DNA of 36,995 nucleotides from Vibrio ezurae NBRC 102218 (GTDB lineage: Bacteria > Pseudomonadota > Gammaproteobacteria > Enterobacterales > Vibrionaceae). Shown piece by piece: positions 8,961 to 17,652 of the stretch; position 1 is the stretch's first letter; every line of letters starts with the position of its first letter. Under the pieces are notes generated by a model. It had not been told where the DNA came from and ran no database searches. It worked only from the letters and a program-made list of their open reading frames with translations. The stretch is taken from the NCBI RefSeq assembly GCF_000467185.1, contig NZ_BATM01000010.1:1-36995 (forward strand), in the 5' to 3' direction. The translations under genes and the position numbers were made by a program.

Positions 8961-8980
8961 ATAGGACAACACGTTCAGTT

Positions 8981-11617
8981 ATGGGTAAGTCTCTCGTTAT
9001 AGTGGAGTCACCAGCTAAGGCAAAAACAATCAATAAATACCTTGGTAAAGACTTCATTGTTAAATCTAGTGTTGGTCACGTACGTGATCTACCGACCGCT
9101 GGTCAGTCGAGCGGTAAAAAGGCTACGCCTATCTCAACTAAAGGGCTAAGTGCGGAAGAAAAAGAACGCATTAAAAAAGAAAAAGCCAAAAAATCACTGA
9201 TTAAAAAGATGGGCATTGACCCATACAACGGTTGGGAAGCGAACTATCAAATCCTACCGGGCAAAGAAAAAGTGGTTGCTGAACTACAGAAACTTGCTAA
9301 AGACGCTGACTACGTTTATCTCGCAACCGATTTGGACCGCGAAGGAGAAGCTATCGCATGGCACCTTCGTGAGATCATCGGTGGCGATGAACAGCGATAC
9401 AAGCGTGTGGTATTTAACGAAATCACTAAAAACGCGATTCAACAAGCTTTTGAAACTCCAGGCGAACTTAATATCGATGGTGTGAACGCGCAACAAGCCC
9501 GTCGTTTTATGGATCGCGTGGTAGGCTTTATGGTCTCTCCATTGCTATGGAAAAAAGTGGCTCGTGGTCTTTCAGCAGGTCGTGTACAGTCCGTTGCCAC
9601 CAAGCTGGTGGTTGAACGTGAACGTGAGATCAAAGCCTTTGTTCCTGAAGAATTCTGGGATGTACATGCCAATACACTGACCAATAAAGCCGATGATTTT
9701 CGTCTTATCGTGGCACAGCGTAACGGTGAGGCCTTTAAGCCAACAAATGAAGCTGATACTAAGTCGGCATTAGATTTGTTGGAAAAAGCCGAGTATGAAG
9801 TGTGCAAGCGCGAGGACAGACCTACACGCAGTAAACCTTCAGCGCCTTATATCACCTCTACGTTACAACAGGCGGCAAGTACACGTTTAGGCTATGGTGT
9901 TAAAAAAACCATGATGCTGGCACAACGTTTGTATGAAGCGGGTTACATTACGTACATGCGTACTGACTCAACAAACCTAAGTCGTGAAGCCGTTGATAAT
10001 CTGCGTAGCTTTATTGGTAGTGAGTATGGTGATAAGTATCTACCAGAAAAACCATTGGTTTACGGCAGTAAAGAGGGCGCGCAAGAGGCGCACGAAGCGA
10101 TTCGTCCTTCTAGCGTTGATGTGAAGTCTGATGATCTAGTGGGTGTGGATAACGACGCACACAAACTGTACGCGTTGATTTGGAATCAATTTGTGGCGTG
10201 TCAAATGACGCCAGCGCAATACGATTCAACCACTATCAGCGTTAAAGCGGCAGAGTTTACGTTAAAAGCGAAAGGCCGCATTCTTAAGTTTGATGGTTGG
10301 ACTCGTGTACAGCGTCCAATGGGCAAAAATGAAGATCAGATCCTGCCTGAAGTGAAGCTTGGCGATAAACTCTCTTTGAAAGATTTGGAGCCAAAACAGC
10401 ACTTCACGAAACCCACTGCACGCTTTACTGAAGCGGCACTGGTTAAAGAATTAGAAAAACGTGGTATTGGCCGTCCATCTACGTACGCTTCCATTATTTC
10501 CACTATCCAAGATCGTGGTTATGTGAAAGTAGACCAACGTCGTTTTTATGCTGAGAAAATGGGTGAGATCGTTTCGGATCGTCTCGATAAGAGCTTTGTT
10601 GATCTGATGAACTACGATTTTACCGCTCGTATGGAACAAAAACTGGATCAGATTGCTGAAGGTGATGCGACTTGGATTCAAGTACTGGATCGCTTCTTCA
10701 GTGACTTCTCTTCAGAACTTGAAAAAGCGGAGTTGGATTCTGAGCAAGGTGGTATGGAACAAAACCACATTGTCGAAACGGATATTGAGTGTCCAACTTG
10801 TTCAAGACCAATGGGGATTAGAACGGCATCAACGGGGGTTTTCCTTGGTTGTTCTGGTTACGCACTGCCACCTAAAGAGCGTTGTAAAACCACCATCAAC
10901 TTGGGTGACGAAGACGGTATTATCAACGTCTTAGAAGAAGATCCTGAGACAGCAGCACTGCGCGCTAAACGTCGTTGTCCTATTTGTGAAACGGCCATGG
11001 ACGCCTACCTTATCGATGATAAGCGTAAGCTGCATGTGTGTGGTAACAACCCGAACTGTGAAGGCTATACCGTCGAGTATGGTGAATTCAAGGTGAAAGG
11101 GTACGACGGTCCTGTGGTCGAGTGTGACAAGTGTGGTAGCGATATGGTGTTGAAAAACGGCCGTTTTGGTAAATACATGGATTGCACCAGTGAAACGTGT
11201 AAGAACACACGTAAGATTTTACGTAACGGTGAAGTCGCGCCACCAAAAGAAGATCCAGTACATCTTCCTGAGTTACCTTGTACACAGTCTGACGCATACT
11301 TTGTACTACGTGATGGTGCTTCTGGTTTATTTATGGCGGCCAGCAACTTCCCTAAATCTCGTGAAACTCGTGCACCGTTAGTGGAAGAGTTGGTACGTTT
11401 TAAAGACCGTATTTCTCCTAAGTTCCAATACTTAGCGGATGCACCAACCGAAGATCCTGATGGTCGTCCAACGGTTGTTCGCTTTAGTCGTAAGAGTAAA
11501 GAAAACTATGTCCGTTCTGAAATTGACGGCAAACCTTCTGGTTGGACAGGCTTGTTTGTGGATGGCAAATGGGAAATCACAGATAAACGCAAAAAGCCTA
11601 AAGCAAAAAGCGAATAA
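8981..11617 (+). CDS. topA: DNA topoisomerase I
   Basis: This type IA topoisomerase relaxes negative supercoils. It has 878 residues, close to the E. coli enzyme's length. The TOPRIM domain is at the N-terminus: [13 protein letters not shown] at about residues 5-17 and [15 protein letters not shown] at about 111-125. The active-site tyrosine is residue 325 within [20 protein letters not shown] lies near residue 495. The C-terminal third carries zinc-ribbon modules, visible as cysteine pairs CPTC, CPIC and CDKC, each followed by a second cysteine pair, and ends in a basic tail. It is a single gene with its own terminator, divergent from yciN. No irregularity is seen. Confidence 0.98.
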   Translation: MGKSLVIVESPAKAKTINKYLGKDFIVKSSVGHVRDLPTAGQSSGKKATPISTKGLSAEEKERIKKEKAKKSLIKKMGIDPYNGWEANYQILPGKEKVVAELQKLAKDADYVYLATDLDREGEAIAWHLREIIGGDEQRYKRVVFNEITKNAIQQAFETPGELNIDGVNAQQARRFMDRVVGFMVSPLLWKKVARGLSAGRVQSVATKLVVEREREIKAFVPEEFWDVHANTLTNKADDFRLIVAQRNGEAFKPTNEADTKSALDLLEKAEYEVCKREDRPTRSKPSAPYITSTLQQAASTRLGYGVKKTMMLAQRLYEAGYITYMRTDSTNLSREAVDNLRSFIGSEYGDKYLPEKPLVYGSKEGAQEAHEAIRPSSVDVKSDDLVGVDNDAHKLYALIWNQFVACQMTPAQYDSTTISVKAAEFTLKAKGRILKFDGWTRVQRPMGKNEDQILPEVKLGDKLSLKDLEPKQHFTKPTARFTEAALVKELEKRGIGRPSTYASIISTIQDRGYVKVDQRRFYAEKMGEIVSDRLDKSFVDLMNYDFTARMEQKLDQIAEGDATWIQVLDRFFSDFSSELEKAELDSEQGGMEQNHIVETDIECPTCSRPMGIRTASTGVFLGCSGYALPPKERCKTTINLGDEDGIINVLEEDPETAALRAKRRCPICETAMDAYLIDDKRKLHVCGNNPNCEGYTVEYGEFKVKGYDGPVVECDKCGSDMVLKNGRFGKYMDCTSETCKNTRKILRNGEVAPPKEDPVHLPELPCTQSDAYFVLRDGASGLFMAASNFPKSRETRAPLVEELVRFKDRISPKFQYLADAPTEDPDGRPTVVRFSRKSKENYVRSEIDGKPSGWTGLFVDGKWEITDKRKKPKAKSE

Positions 11618-11640
11618 TCTGGTGAATTAGAGCGATTGAA

Positions 11641-11671
11641 GCCAAGGTATCAAAAATACCTTGGCTTTTTT
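11641..11671 (+). terminator. Terminator after topA
   Basis: GCCAAGGTAT and ATACCTTGGC form a 10-bp stem around CAAAA, followed by T6. Confidence 0.93.
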
Positions 11672-11795
11672 GTTTGTTATTTGCGCAATCAGTTTCTTTG
11701 GATTTGAGCTAAACGTTTGCGTTGTTTTACTGTATTGAAGGTCATATTTCTAAGGTCTACAATTTCCATATCGACTTTCTAAATTCAGAATTCAC

Positions 11796-13100
11796 ATGAA
11801 ATTTCCAGGCCAGCGTAAGTCCAAACATTATTTTCCTGTCAACACTCTCGATCCATTAGTCCCAAAAACCCATGCTAAAAACAGTGTAAACAGCACTCAT
11901 GTAGTGGGTATTGATCAAACTTTAGTGGATATTGAAGCTAAAATTTCCGATGAGTTTATTGCTAAGTTTAATTTGAGCAAAGGCCATTCTTTAGTCGTCA
12001 GCGATGAGGTCGCAGAAGCGCTTTATTCTGAATTGAAACAGCAGCAATTGATCACCAACGAATATGCTGGTGGCACCATTGGCAATACACTGCACAACTA
12101 CTCAGTGCTAGCGGACGATAAATCCATTTTATTGGGTGTGATGAGTTCCGACATTAAGATTGGTAGTTATGGATTCCGTTATCTTTGCGATACTTCGTGC
12201 CGAATGGATTTAAATCATTTGCAAGGCGTTGAGGGTGCAATTGGACGTTGCTTTACCTTGATTTCAGAAAATGGCGAGCGTACTTTTGCTATCAGTGAAG
12301 GGCAGATGAATCAATTGCAGGCTGAAAGTATTCCTGAAAGTGTTTTTTCAGATGCGTCGGCATTGGTGCTCACTTCTTATCTTGTTCGTTGCAAAGAAGG
12401 CGACCCAATGCCTGAAGCAACGATGAAAGCGGTAGAATACGCCAAGAAACACAAAGTGCCCGTTGTCCTTACTCTTGGAACAAAATTTGTTATTCAAGAC
12501 GACCCGCAATTTTGGCGCGATTTTATTTCTCAGCACGTTGCTGTAGTGGCAATGAATGAAGAAGAAGCTGAAGCTCTCACTGGTATCAGTGATCCGTTAC
12601 TGGCAGCGGACAAAGTGCTTGATTGGGCCGACTTGGTATTGTGCACTGCCGGGCCTGTGGGGCTATTTATGGCGGGGTATACCGAACAGTCAGCTAAGCG
12701 TGAAACGTCCTTACCATTGCTTCCTGGGACTATTGCCGAGTTCAATCGATATGAGTTTAGTCGTCCGGCGTTAAAGTCTGAATGTATGACCCCTTTTAAA
12801 GTGTATTCGCATATTTCTCCATATATGGGGGGGCCAGAGAAGATTAAAAATACCAATGGGGCAGGGGACGCGGCTTTATCGGCGTTATTGCATGATTTAT
12901 CAGCCAATCGATTCCACAAATCAAATATTCCGAATTCAAGTAAACATGATAATGAATATTTAACTTATTCTTCGTTTTCTCAGGTGTGTAAATACGCCAA
13001 CCGTGTCAGCTATGAAGTGCTGACGCAACACTCTCCACGCTTGTCTCGGGGGTTACCAGAAAGAGAAGACAGTTTGGAAGAAGTATATTGGGAAAGATAA
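11796..13100 (+). CDS. gsk: Inosine-guanosine kinase
   Basis: Gsk phosphorylates guanosine and inosine to GMP and IMP in purine salvage. It has 434 residues, the same length as E. coli Gsk. It begins MKFPGQRKSKHYFPVN and carries the PfkB/ribokinase fold: an N-terminal substrate region with YAGGTIGNTLHNYSVLAD at about residues 88-105, and the C-terminal anion-hole motif NTNGAGDAAL with catalytic Asp at 358. There is no strong ribosome binding site before the ATG, but the N-terminus fits the family. It stands alone between topA and hns. The only terminator candidate is a weak hairpin about 80 bases downstream. Confidence 0.93.
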   Translation: MKFPGQRKSKHYFPVNTLDPLVPKTHAKNSVNSTHVVGIDQTLVDIEAKISDEFIAKFNLSKGHSLVVSDEVAEALYSELKQQQLITNEYAGGTIGNTLHNYSVLADDKSILLGVMSSDIKIGSYGFRYLCDTSCRMDLNHLQGVEGAIGRCFTLISENGERTFAISEGQMNQLQAESIPESVFSDASALVLTSYLVRCKEGDPMPEATMKAVEYAKKHKVPVVLTLGTKFVIQDDPQFWRDFISQHVAVVAMNEEEAEALTGISDPLLAADKVLDWADLVLCTAGPVGLFMAGYTEQSAKRETSLPLLPGTIAEFNRYEFSRPALKSECMTPFKVYSHISPYMGGPEKIKNTNGAGDAALSALLHDLSANRFHKSNIPNSSKHDNEYLTYSSFSQVCKYANRVSYEVLTQHSPRLSRGLPEREDSLEEVYWER

Positions 13101-13177
13101 GTCATAAACCATATAAATAATAAGGTTATATCAATCATACCCAGTCCGTTAGCAGAAGTCGCGCCGGGAAAAGACTC

Positions 13178-13214
13178 TAGAATAAGACAGAATTTTTCGA
13201 TAAGTCTTATTCTA
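13178..13214. repeat. 11-bp inverted repeat after gsk
   Basis: TAGAATAAGAC (13178-13188) and GTCTTATTCTA (13204-13214) are perfect complements with a 15-base loop. No T-tract follows on the + strand, so a standard gsk terminator is doubtful. The adjacent dispersed repeat also contains CTAGAAT, hinting that the two belong to one element. Confidence 0.5.
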
Positions 13215-13240
13215 CAATCAAAAGCTCCAAGGTGGTTATT

Positions 13241-13285
13241 GAGTATTTTAACAGGCTAGAATGATCTGTTATTTAGTGCGATTGG
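13241..13285. repeat. Dispersed intergenic repeat, copy 2
   Basis: Same 45-base sequence as 11-55 with six substitutions and no gaps. Here it lies 27 bases after an inverted repeat and about 120 bases before the hns terminator. Homology beyond the 3' end (after ATTGG) stops abruptly. Confidence 0.55.
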
Positions 13286-13403
13286 TATTATAGATGAGTG
13301 GATTTAAACAATAAGTCTACTCGCTATTGCAGTATTATATGCGGTGCTCATTTCCATATTGTCTATCTGTGTTGCAACGACTTAGTGATAGATTGAACGC
13401 AAT

Positions 13404-13436
13404 AAAAAAGCTCCTTAAAAAAGGAGCTTTTTTTTA
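13404..13436 (-). terminator. Terminator after hns
   Basis: AAAAAAGCTCCTT and AAGGAGCTTTTTT pair around AAAA. On the minus strand the stem is followed by T6, ending hns. Confidence 0.9.
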
Positions 13437-13464
13437 TCTAATGCAAGTTTATTTGCAATGACGA

Positions 13465-13887
13465 TTACGCTTTGATTAGGAATTCGTCTAGAGATTTACC
13501 GCTATCAAGTTGTGTTTGAATTGCAGATGGAGTACGACCTTGGCCAGTCCATGTTTTTTGTTCACCCGCTTCATTTACATATTCGTATTTTGCTGGGCGA
13601 GGTGCGCGTTTAGTTTTTGCTTTGCTTGATTTAGCTGAAGTATCACCGGCAACAGCAGCAACAAGATCTTCAATATCGATACCTTCGCTAATAAGCTGTT
13701 GTGCGTATTCTGCTAGTTTTCTTTCTTTTTCTTCACGAGCTGCGCGTTCTTCAGCTTCATTTTCACGACGCTCTTCAACAACCGTCGTTAATTTATCAAG
13801 TGCTTCTTCTAGTTGCTCTAGTGTTAGCTCACGAGAAAAAGCGCGAAGGCTACGGATATTAAGGAGTGTTTTTGTAATTTCAGACAT
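13465..13887 (-). CDS. hns: H-NS family nucleoid protein (VicH-type)
   Basis: H-NS coats AT-rich DNA and silences foreign and stress genes. The 140-residue protein has an N-terminal oligomerisation region: basic LRAFSRE at 14-20, then a long glutamate/arginine-rich coiled coil to about 65. A flexible linker rich in Lys, Ala and Ser follows (about 82-98). The C-terminal DNA-binding domain has the AT-hook-like TWTGQGRTP at 112-120. The match to Vibrio VicH in layout is good. It is read from a 739-base AT-rich upstream region with many A and T tracts, the kind of DNA that H-NS itself binds, so autoregulation is likely. Other H-NS paralogues may exist elsewhere in the genome. Confidence 0.93.
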   Translation of the reverse strand: MSEITKTLLNIRSLRAFSRELTLEQLEEALDKLTTVVEERRENEAEERAAREEKERKLAEYAQQLISEGIDIEDLVAAVAGDTSAKSSKAKTKRAPRPAKYEYVNEAGEQKTWTGQGRTPSAIQTQLDSGKSLDEFLIKA

Positions 13888-14355
13888 ATTGGGGTCCCAT
13901 CAGATTAATATCATCAACAGAAGTTGACATAGTAACGTGCACTGGTGTGCTACACAATAAATCGATTATATAAGAGCTTTACTCAGAATTAAATATAAAA
14001 TAAATATTTTTTCACACATTAATAATATTTTAAAAATCACTCCATTATTAACATCAATGTGATTATATAGCATCGCTTATATTAAAAAATTAAATTTGTA
14101 ACCAAATTGGAATATACAGCGCTCCTTATTGGTCTGATTGAAGCTTATCAGATCTTGCTAAGTTTATGATCACTAACGTCAAATAGTGCTAAAGGGGCAG
14201 TATTGCTATAGCATGTTAGTGTAAAGTTTTGAATTTGTGCACTTTATACGAAGTAACAGCAGTTTCTTTCTATTGCATTTCTATTTTATGTTAGTAGAAT
14301 GCTCCGCTCTTAGCTCATCTGGTGGCATATTGAATAGCCATAAGAAGGTGTTTTG
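13888..14355. other. AT-rich divergent region between hns and the lysine riboswitch
   Basis: No gene is supported. The part from about 13960 to 14110 is very AT-rich with repeated A and T tracts (for example AATATTTTTT and ATTTTAAAAA) and suits H-NS binding. The right part should hold the promoter of the riboswitch-controlled transporter; a candidate is annotated at 14273-14300. Confidence 0.6.
14273..14300 (+). promoter_or_regulatory. Candidate promoter of lysW transcript
   Basis: TTGCAT, a 16-base spacer and TAGAAT (five of six matches to the -10 consensus). Transcription would start near 14307, about 50 bases before the riboswitch's first helix, which is a sensible position. Confidence 0.45.
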
Positions 14356-14500
14356 CTAAGGTTGAGGCGCAGTTATTATCAGTAGATAACAAAAGGGTGA
14401 TTCCGTTTTAATTGTTATTGAAAGGAGTAACTGCCGAAATGAATGATTTTATCACGGTCATTTGTTGGGGTTATTTTCGAAAGAGGTAACACTGCCATAG
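14356..14500 (+). promoter_or_regulatory. Lysine riboswitch (L-box) aptamer
   Basis: The conserved segments of the lysine riboswitch appear in order: GAGGCGCAG after the first helix strand; AGTAGAT; AAAGGGTGATTCCG; GAAAGGAGTAACTGCCGAA; GGTCATTTGTTGGGG; GAAAGAGGTAACACTGCC. The closing P1 helix can form between CTAAGGT (14356-14362) and GCCATAG (14494-14500) with one mismatch. The class binds free L-lysine and switches off downstream genes for lysine synthesis or uptake. It lies about 130 bases before an NhaC-superfamily gene on the same strand. I recognise it from the family's consensus; no covariance model was run. Confidence 0.88.
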
Positions 14501-14626
14501 TCTATTGTGTTGTTAAACTATGGAGCGCTATTGTGGGAATCTATCACTCGATAGGTTGCTTATTCAACATCAAGTCGAATACTTATCTACAGTAGATCTC
14601 TTACCAAATATATTAATAAGAAGATC
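14501..14626 (+). promoter_or_regulatory. Riboswitch expression platform with SD-sequestering hairpin
   Basis: ACTATGG (14517-14523) is complementary to CCATAGT (14495-14501), so it can compete for the 3' strand of P1. Immediately before the start codon, GATCTCTTA (14595-14603) pairs with TAAGAAGATC (14617-14626) with one bulged A, burying the AAGAAG ribosome binding site. An alternative hairpin, ATCTAC/GTAGAT (14585-14597), overlaps the left arm and would free it. There is no U-tract terminator, so control is probably at translation. Confidence 0.6.
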
Positions 14627-16216
14627 ATGAATTTATTGGATTTTGCATCATCTCCTATCTCTTTAGTTCCCCCGCTGCTGGCATTGGGGCTGGCTATTAT
14701 TACCCGTCGCGTACTTCTTTCTTTGGGTATGGGCATCCTTTTAGGCGGTTTCCTTTTAGCGGATTACTCTTTTACAGGCGCATCCACTTACATTTTTAAT
14801 ACCGTTTATAGTGTGTTCATCGAAGATGGCAGTATTAACTCATGGAATATGAGTATTGTCGGTTTTCTATTACTGTTGGGTATGATTACCGCGTTGCTGA
14901 CGCTTTCTGGTGGCACTAGAGCGTTTGCGCAGTGGGCCCAAGTTAAAGTTAAAAGTAAACGCGGTTCTAAATTATTGGCCGCATTTCTTGGCGTATTTAT
15001 CTTTATTGATGATTACTTTAATAGTTTAGCAGTAGGGGCGGTTGCTCGCCCTGTGACGGATCGCTTTTATGTTTCAAGAGCGAAGCTGGCTTATATTTTA
15101 GATTCTACCGCCGCTCCTATGTGCGTATTAATGCCAGCGTCTAGTTGGGGTGCTTATATTATGACGATTATCGGAGGTATATTAGTCAGTCATAATATGA
15201 CCGAATATTCTGCTTTTGGTGCGTATATTCGTCTTATTCCGATGAACTTTTATGCGGTATTTGCCTTGTTAATGGTATTTGCAGTGGCGTGGTTCAAAAT
15301 TGACGTAGGCGCAATGCGTCATCATGAAATTAAAGCGTCACAAGGTCGCGGCTTTGAAATTGATGATGATAAATCGTCTTTAATGGACGATGAACTGGAT
15401 ATTGAACAAAGTGCGAAAGGTTCAGTAGCCGATTTGATTCTACCTATTGTAACACTAACGGTTGCCACTATTGTTGCCATGATGTACACCGGTGGCATGG
15501 CATTGTCGGCCAATGGCAATGAGTTTACCGTGCTCGGTGCGTTTGAAAATACCGATGTAGGCAGTTCGCTAATCTATGGTGGTATTGTGGGTTTTGTTGT
15601 GGCACTGGGCACCGTGTTACGTCAACGTATTTCTGCTATTGAAATTAGTCGCACGTTATGGATTGGCGTCCGTTCAATGTTTGGCGCGATTTTGATTCTG
15701 ATTTTCGCATGGTCTATCGGCAGTGTTATTGGGGATATGAAGACAGGATCTTATCTCTCTTCTCTTGCTCAGCAAGCAAATATTAATACGGCATTCTTGC
15801 CTGTGATTCTGTTCCTATTGGCTGGGGTGATGGCGTTTGCAACAGGCACTTCCTGGGGGACGTTTGGCATTATGTTGCCTATTGCCGGTGATATGGCAGG
15901 AGCAACGGATTTAGCGCTTATGCTGCCCATGCTTGGTGCGGTTTTAGCGGGCGCAGTCTTTGGCGATCATTGCTCACCTATTTCTGATACGACGATATTG
16001 TCATCCACTGGAGCGCGTTGTAACCACATTGATCACGTTGCCACACAATTGCCTTATGCGTTATCAGTCGCACTGATTTCTTGTGTGGGCTTTATTACCT
16101 TAGGGATCACTGAATCGATTCTTATCTCCTTTGCAATGGCCAGTGTCGCATTTGTTATCGTGTGTTTTGCTTTGTCGATATTATCTCGCTCAAAACTGGT
16201 GGCTGCAAAAGCCTAA
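14627..16216 (+). CDS. lysW: NhaC-superfamily transporter, probable lysine transporter LysW
   Basis: This 529-residue inner-membrane protein has about twelve hydrophobic segments. NhaC-family features include FIFIDDYFNSLAVGAV at about residues 124-139, LDSTAAPMCVLMPASSWGAY, ATGTSWGTFGIMLPI and FGDHCSPISDTTILSS. By fold alone it would be called a Na+/H+ antiporter. The lysine riboswitch upstream changes the reading: NhaC-superfamily members under lysine riboswitches have been predicted by comparative genomics to be lysine transporters (LysW). Uptake driven by a Na+ or H+ gradient, repressed when lysine is abundant, is therefore the best inference. The transported substrate is not visible in the sequence. 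A terminator follows directly, so it is a single-gene unit. Confidence 0.8.
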   Translation: MNLLDFASSPISLVPPLLALGLAIITRRVLLSLGMGILLGGFLLADYSFTGASTYIFNTVYSVFIEDGSINSWNMSIVGFLLLLGMITALLTLSGGTRAFAQWAQVKVKSKRGSKLLAAFLGVFIFIDDYFNSLAVGAVARPVTDRFYVSRAKLAYILDSTAAPMCVLMPASSWGAYIMTIIGGILVSHNMTEYSAFGAYIRLIPMNFYAVFALLMVFAVAWFKIDVGAMRHHEIKASQGRGFEIDDDKSSLMDDELDIEQSAKGSVADLILPIVTLTVATIVAMMYTGGMALSANGNEFTVLGAFENTDVGSSLIYGGIVGFVVALGTVLRQRISAIEISRTLWIGVRSMFGAILILIFAWSIGSVIGDMKTGSYLSSLAQQANINTAFLPVILFLLAGVMAFATGTSWGTFGIMLPIAGDMAGATDLALMLPMLGAVLAGAVFGDHCSPISDTTILSSTGARCNHIDHVATQLPYALSVALISCVGFITLGITESILISFAMASVAFVIVCFALSILSRSKLVAAKA

Positions 16217-16244
16217 TATTTTCTGTTCTAGACACAGAATCATC

Positions 16245-16268
16245 AAAGGGAGCTTGGCTCCCTTTTTT
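16245..16268 (+). terminator. Terminator after lysW
   Basis: AAAGGGAGC and GCTCCCTTT form a 9-bp stem with a TTG loop, followed by further T residues. Confidence 0.9.
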
Positions 16269-16269
16269 A

Positions 16270-16557
16270 TATTTGCTGTCTTAAAGTAGAGACGTTCTCA
16301 TTGTTGTTGCAATAAACACAGATCAATTTTTCTTTTAAATAAGCCCTCTATGGCAATAAAAACGTGTTGCTGTAATCGTGTTATGCAACAGGGTTGGCGG
16401 GGAGAAAAACTGCGCTTTATATAACCATTCTTTGGCTTTCTGGACAGACGATGGAGAGTTATTGGCAATAAAACAAATTTTTCATAATTTAACTGTTGCA
16501 AAGTTTATTCGGCTTAGTTAGTGTGTTTGTACACCAATTGATAGAAAGCCTTAAATT
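16270..16557. other. lysW-hisL intergenic region
   Basis: No gene is supported. It must hold the his promoter. GCAATAAA occurs three times, near 16309, 16353 and 16465, the last two preceded by TG. TGTTGC/GCAACA (16365-16370 and 16385-16390) can pair. The function of these repeats is unknown and they could be chance. Confidence 0.45.
16496..16524 (+). promoter_or_regulatory. Candidate his operon promoter
   Basis: TTGCAA, a 17-base spacer and TAGTGT (weak -10). Transcription would start near 16531, about 27 bases before the leader peptide start. The spacing is good but the -10 match is poor. Confidence 0.3.
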
Positions 16558-16605
16558 ATGCGCAAATTAGATATGAACCACCATCATCACCATCACCTAA
16601 ATTAG
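16558..16605 (+). CDS. hisL: his operon leader peptide
   Basis: A 15-codon reading frame, MRKLDMNHHHHHHLN, with six histidine codons in a row (CAC CAT CAT CAC CAT CAC). When charged His-tRNA is scarce the ribosome stalls here and the downstream RNA refolds so that transcription continues into hisG. The ribosome binding site is weak (GAAAG about ten bases upstream). The reading frame, the His run and the terminator 70 bases further on together make the call secure. Confidence 0.93.
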   Translation: MRKLDMNHHHHHHLN

Positions 16606-16610
16606 TCTTT

Positions 16611-16707
16611 CGGGTGAGTTGCGCGTACCCGGGAGATACAGCTCTCGGTGGTTAAATCAAGAATTACAGATTTAAACCCTTGGGAGCTTAGCTCCCAAGG
16701 GTTTTTT
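16611..16707 (+). terminator. his attenuator
   Basis: The terminator is AACCCTTGGGAGC / GCTCCCAAGGGTT (16675-16703) around TTA, followed by T. Upstream, CGGGT pairs with ACCCG (16611-16631), and CCGGGAG pairs with CTCTCGG just after it with one G-U pair. These give the alternating structures expected for attenuation. GGGAG upstream resembles the terminator's own arm and could act in the antiterminator. Confidence 0.88.
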
Positions 16708-16752
16708 CATTTTATCGAGTTTAATTTAAAGCATCAGTACAGGGAATTATCC

Positions 16753-17649
16753 ATGCAAACACAACGTCTAAGAATTGCCATTCAAAAGAAAGGCCGACTA
16801 AGCAAAGAATGTCAGGAGCTACTGAAGAAGAGTGGTGTTAAGTTTAATATCATGGGAGAGCGTTTAGTTGCTCATTCTTTAAATACTCCAATCGATTTGT
16901 TGCTAGTACGCGATGATGATATCCCTGGCCTAATTATGGATGGCGTTGTCGATTTGGGTTTTATCGGTGAGAACGAACTTGAAGAAGTTCGCCTTGATCG
17001 TAAAGCGAAAGGCCAACCTTACGGGTTTAAATCACTACGTCGTTTAGACTTTGGTACTTGTCGTCTTTCTATTGCCGTAGACAAAGAATTGGATTATTCA
17101 GGCCCACAAGATTTAGCCGGTAAACGTATTGCTACTAGCTACCCACACTTGCTAAAAGCCTACATGGACGAGCAGGGCATTGATTTTAGCACTTGTATGC
17201 TAACAGGCTCGGTAGAAGTAGCCCCGCGTGCCGGTTTAGCTGATGGCATTGCCGACCTTGTTTCTACTGGTGCAACCCTTGAAGCCAATGGCTTAAAAGA
17301 AGCTGAAGTTATCTTCCGCTCAAAAGCAACTCTGATTCAACGCGATGGTGAGTTCGACCAAGATAAACTTGATCTTATCGACAAGCTACTCACTCGCATG
17401 CAAGGCGTTCAGCAAGCCAAAGAATCAAAATACATTATGCTGCACGCACCACTTGATCGTTTGGAAGAAGTGACAGCATTACTACCGGGCGCAGAAGATC
17501 CAACAGTATTGCCTCTTTCAACGGATAAAACGAAAGCCGCTATTCATCTTGTTAGCTCAGAAAATCTATTCTGGGAAACAATGGAACAGCTAAAAGAACT
17601 GGGTGCAAGTTCAATCCTTGTATTACCTATTGAAAAAATGATGGAGTAA
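16753..17649 (+). CDS. hisG: ATP phosphoribosyltransferase (long form)
   Basis: HisG starts histidine synthesis by joining ATP and PRPP, and is feedback-inhibited by histidine. The 298 residues match the long form: a periplasmic-binding-protein-like catalytic region starting [13 protein letters not shown], and a C-terminal regulatory domain (about 225-298) that binds histidine, so no HisZ partner is needed. The chosen ATG gives the usual length and has AGGGA about eight bases upstream. The frame remains open to a GTG inside the attenuator, but that start would encode terminator sequence and is rejected. hisD begins directly after the stop codon. Confidence 0.97.
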   Translation: MQTQRLRIAIQKKGRLSKECQELLKKSGVKFNIMGERLVAHSLNTPIDLLLVRDDDIPGLIMDGVVDLGFIGENELEEVRLDRKAKGQPYGFKSLRRLDFGTCRLSIAVDKELDYSGPQDLAGKRIATSYPHLLKAYMDEQGIDFSTCMLTGSVEVAPRAGLADGIADLVSTGATLEANGLKEAEVIFRSKATLIQRDGEFDQDKLDLIDKLLTRMQGVQQAKESKYIMLHAPLDRLEEVTALLPGAEDPTVLPLSTDKTKAAIHLVSSENLFWETMEQLKELGASSILVLPIEKMME

Positions 17650-17652
17650 GTG

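Larger units (their letters stand above)
13101..13464. other. gsk-hns intergenic region
   Basis: No gene is supported. From left to right it holds a GC-richer stretch (around 13141-13170), an 11-bp inverted repeat, the second copy of the 45-base dispersed repeat, and the hns terminator. The sequence from about 13140 to 13290 may form one composite repeated element. Confidence 0.55.

Noticed and set aside
8821..9057. 78-codon minus-strand frame over the topA start
   Set aside because: It covers the topA promoter and first codons antisense, with no domain or ribosome binding site.
14439..14489. 16-codon leader peptide with a good Shine-Dalgarno (MNDFITVICWGYFRKR)
   Set aside because: Its AAAGGAG and its coding bases are the conserved core of the lysine riboswitch, so the apparent ribosome binding site is part of the aptamer.
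16309..16473. Three GCAATAAA repeats as operators for the his promoter
   Set aside because: They are short, AT-rich and unevenly spaced. Chance is a sufficient explanation without conservation data, so they are only mentioned in the intergenic entry.
16648..16752. GTG start extending hisG by 35 residues
   Set aside because: The extension would translate the attenuator terminator itself. The ATG at 16753 gives the standard 298 residues and has a ribosome binding site.
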